DNA from: Episyrphus balteatus
Lineage: Eukaryota; Arthropoda; Insecta; Diptera; Syrphidae
Assembly (NCBI RefSeq): GCF_945859705.1
Contig: NC_079134.1
Location: forward strand, 29,049,636 to 29,113,635
Length of the DNA: 64,000 bases
Direction of reading: 5' to 3'
Position numbers and translations under genes: made by a program. The notes under the pieces are model-generated. The model searched no databases. It was not told the DNA's origin and saw only the letters and a program-made list of their open reading frames with translations. Shown here in pieces: positions 61,576-64,000 of this stretch. Numbering within the stretch: the stretch's first letter is position 1; every line of letters begins with the position of its first letter.

Positions 61576-61689
61576 TTTTGTATTCCAAAAATAACAATTG
61601 GGTTTTGTAAGAAACTTAACGCCTTTTATACAGTTTTTTCGATCTAAGATAAAATAATTATCTTATCTATATTTATTTTGAACAACTTT

Positions 61690-62404
61690 GTCTTAATTAG
61701 AAGTGTTAATCAAAGATTTTGATCGATCGTTTAGGTTTTTGAAGAGGTATTTCTTCGAATAAATCAATACAAAGTATGTCTTTTTAAAAATATATTTTAA
61801 AAAGGGCGTATCTTTCCCTACAATCAACTTCTTCGATTTACCTATCTGTTTATTTATTTTTTCATTCAACTTTTCAGGAAATAATTAGATTATGTATTTT
61901 TGATATTTTCCTATTGAGTGGCTTTGACGTGTTTAGAGGGAAGATCCGTACAACAACTTTAGCTTTATCAATAAAATTAGTGTAAAATGAAAACCAATGA
62001 AATAATGATTTGTAGCATAAGTAGTTATGTATTTCCGGTTAATGCACGGTTGTCCAGAAAAGGAAAAGTCGTGGTGAAAATTGAAAATTTGATATTTTGT
62101 TTTTACTGTTTTGTTTTAACTTCTAATACATATACACATAAAAATAAATGTATGTAAATAAGAATAATTTATTCAAAGTTGTTGAGCAAAAATAGCCCAA
62201 TAGTCATAATATGGTCGAAATCACATTTTTTGGTGGACAAAATTTTTTTCATGCAAGGTGTTGGGTTTTATGTCCTTATCATAAAAATGTCGGGAACAGC
62301 CTCCATCTTGGAAAAGAAGTTGGTACCGTTTTTACTTAATAGCTATATTTTTAAAATTATCTAAACAAATGATATACGAATGAAGTAATTGAGTTATTTT
62401 AAAA
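61690..62404. other. 5' flank homologous to other lipase flanks, then AT-rich DNA
   Basis: 61690-61920 shares words such as TTAATCAAAGATTT, GATCGATCGTT and ACTTTTCAGGAAAT with the upstream DNA of lipase 6 (57595-57840), and ATATTTCTTCGAATAAATCA with lipase 2 (32189-32210). So flanks were copied with the genes. 61920-62404 has nothing recognised. Confidence 0.55.
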
Positions 62405-63760
62405 AAAGAGGTTGTCTGTAAAGTTGGTTTACGGACTATAATTTTACGTGATGAATTGATACGTATAGTAAGAAAAAAAAAAAACAAATACTTTTCTTTT
62501 TCATTTCTTATTATATCAATTTTTAATATACCTTTATGAAAAGGTAACATAAAATTATATCATTAAAAAGCTTAATATTTCTTTTAAATAATTAAACAAT
62601 ATTTAAATCTATAGCGTAACGGGTACAATGGTTGGCACCCCTAAGCATTTTTTCACTTTGAATTACTCTCGCAAGAGTTAGGAATATGTTTTATATGTCA
62701 AATTAAAGTTTAAAGAATTTCTGACTTAAATGTTTTTCGAAAAAAATGTTTAAAAAACAAAGACTATTTTTAAAATATTAAAAAAAGGAAAAGCAACCCA
62801 AATGGTACAATCATTGGCACCCAGTCACAATTGTTGGCACCCGAGAAAGAAAGAAATACAATCAAAAAATTTTGTTTTTAAATTTTTAAAAAACATTATT
62901 CCAATAGGAAATTTAATTTTCTACAAAAAGTTTTATGTGCAATATATCAAAATTTTGCTTGGTTTACGAGGTATATTGAAAAACCAAAAAAAGGGGGCTT
63001 TTGCACCCCTATCTTCAGTTTCCACCCTCTCATTTAATAACACTCCGCGGTTTCATCTTCTTTTATAACCCATTGAAAGATTCCTGCAATAAAAACCCGT
63101 GAACGTCTTAGTTCCTTTCTAAACTACATAATCAATAGCCTATTATAATACATTTTATATTATATGAAAAGTTTTTATTTCAGCTCAAAATATTCGTCTC
63201 ATTCATGTCTGTATGACATTTCTACAAAAAGAGTTGGAATTTTTTTTAAGTATGGAAATAATTTTCATAAAAAAAAAAACAGAAAAACCAAATATTTTTT
63301 TCTTCCATTACTCCAATGGCCTATTTTTTATATGAAAACCTATATTAAAGTAAGATGAGATTTTTTGGATGTTTAAAAAAATAATAAAACCGCAAAAAAA
63401 AGCTAAAAAAGTGTATGTTTTTTTTCAATAACTAAAACTTTGTATACCATTTGTATATTAAATTTATCTATCGATAGAAACCAAATTCAACTCTCTACAG
63501 CCTACCTTAAGAAAATAATTTTTTTTAACCATCTCCTTTTACCCCGATTTACTCTATTTAGAGAATGATTGAATTTTTAAAAGTCCTTTTAGGTTATAAC
63601 CTTTCAAATAAGTTACTGTAGATTTTTGAAACTCTAATGGTTAATTTTTAAATTTGAATTGCAATTTATGCCACACCGCTAAAAAATTTCAGGCGTAACG
63701 GGAGAAAATGGAGTCACTTTTTCGTGGTGGCTGCCATGATGATCGATGAACGATTTCAAA
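62405..63760 (+). repeat. Dispersed repeat family A, copy 6 (forward), mosaic
   Basis: It begins with GTCTGTAAAGTTGGTTTACGG as in copy 2, and ends with the GGGAGAAAATGGAGTCACTT block near 63700. The segment 62930-63115 matches the arm of the palindromic element at 15940-16130, and GGTACAATNNTTGGCACCC words occur at 62628, 62802 and 62831. Probably several elements inserted into each other. Confidence 0.55.
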
Positions 63761-64000
63761 AACGTATTAAGCAATATAAACATTTTTTTTCCAAAAATTC
63801 TTTGTTGTACAAAAGAATAAAAACCAAAATAAAAATCAAAAAATGAAAAACTTTGATGAACATACTTATGGAAATTCAGAAAAAATCGAAATTTAAAAAT
63901 TAACTGAAGAACTGACAAATGTGTGGATCAAAATCAAAAAAAAAATGACTTAGGTATGAGGTTTTGTTCTTATTATTCTAATGCATACGTGGGCCAAGTT

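Overview
The window looks like an AT-rich, intron-containing, transposon-rich insect chromosome, most likely a fly (Diptera). The only host genes I can recognise are a cluster of secreted neutral lipases of the pancreatic-lipase / insect phospholipase A1-like family. They resemble the Drosophila midgut lipase array (CG6271/CG6277/CG6283 type) in their IIHGW, GHSLGAH, GLDPA, CSH and PVN..PYG signatures, in short length (346-349 aa) and in a reduced lid. No prokaryotic feature, CRISPR array, tRNA or rRNA was found.

Layout. 0-25 kb is gene-poor: a 14-bp minisatellite at the left edge, two copies of a long dispersed repeat (called family A here), a hAT element full of GGGGCCCC, a ~147-bp tandem repeat, several palindromic or TIR elements (nested up to three deep), and three non-repetitive, more GC-balanced blocks (8.6-9.7, 12.95-13.86 and 17.35-18.87 kb) that may be regulatory or untranslated but carry no recognisable protein.

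25-62 kb is the lipase cluster: lipase 1 (+, 25.6 kb, intact), lipase 2 (-, 30.8-32.0 kb, intact), lipase 3 (+, 44.65-45.83 kb, intact), lipase 4 (-, 46.25-49.78 kb, pseudogene split by a hAT insertion), lipase 5 (+, 52.9-54.3 kb, pseudogene), lipase 6 (-, 56.26-57.48 kb, intact) and lipase 7 (-, remnant at 61.4-61.6 kb). Lipases 1 and 3 form one subtype (two cysteines in the short lid, GLDPAWP). Lipases 2, 4, 5, 6 and 7 form another. Lipases 4 and 5 are head-to-head arms of a large inverted duplication with nearly identical promoters and share the same 5-nt frameshift just before the nucleophile elbow. Almost all copies keep the same compact promoter: TATAAAA preceded by GATA motifs, a pair in the 2/6/7 group, consistent with midgut GATA-factor control.

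Between the lipases the DNA is a mosaic of elements whose ends can be read: hAT elements with 8-bp target duplications (7.07, 28.73, 29.32, 32.40 and 46.89 kb), TA-flanked palindromes (14.2, 35.2 and 57.9 kb), a TTAA-flanked MITE, a 5'-truncated LINE with a 12-13-bp target duplication (39.88-43.44 kb), and a retroposed poly(A) segment with a 12-bp target duplication (22.70-24.82 kb). How the parts may work together: lipase copies appear to have multiplied as promoter-plus-gene blocks in both orientations, with transposons interrupting, inactivating or flanking individual copies.

All element names and clade assignments come from reading termini and target duplications. No database search was possible.
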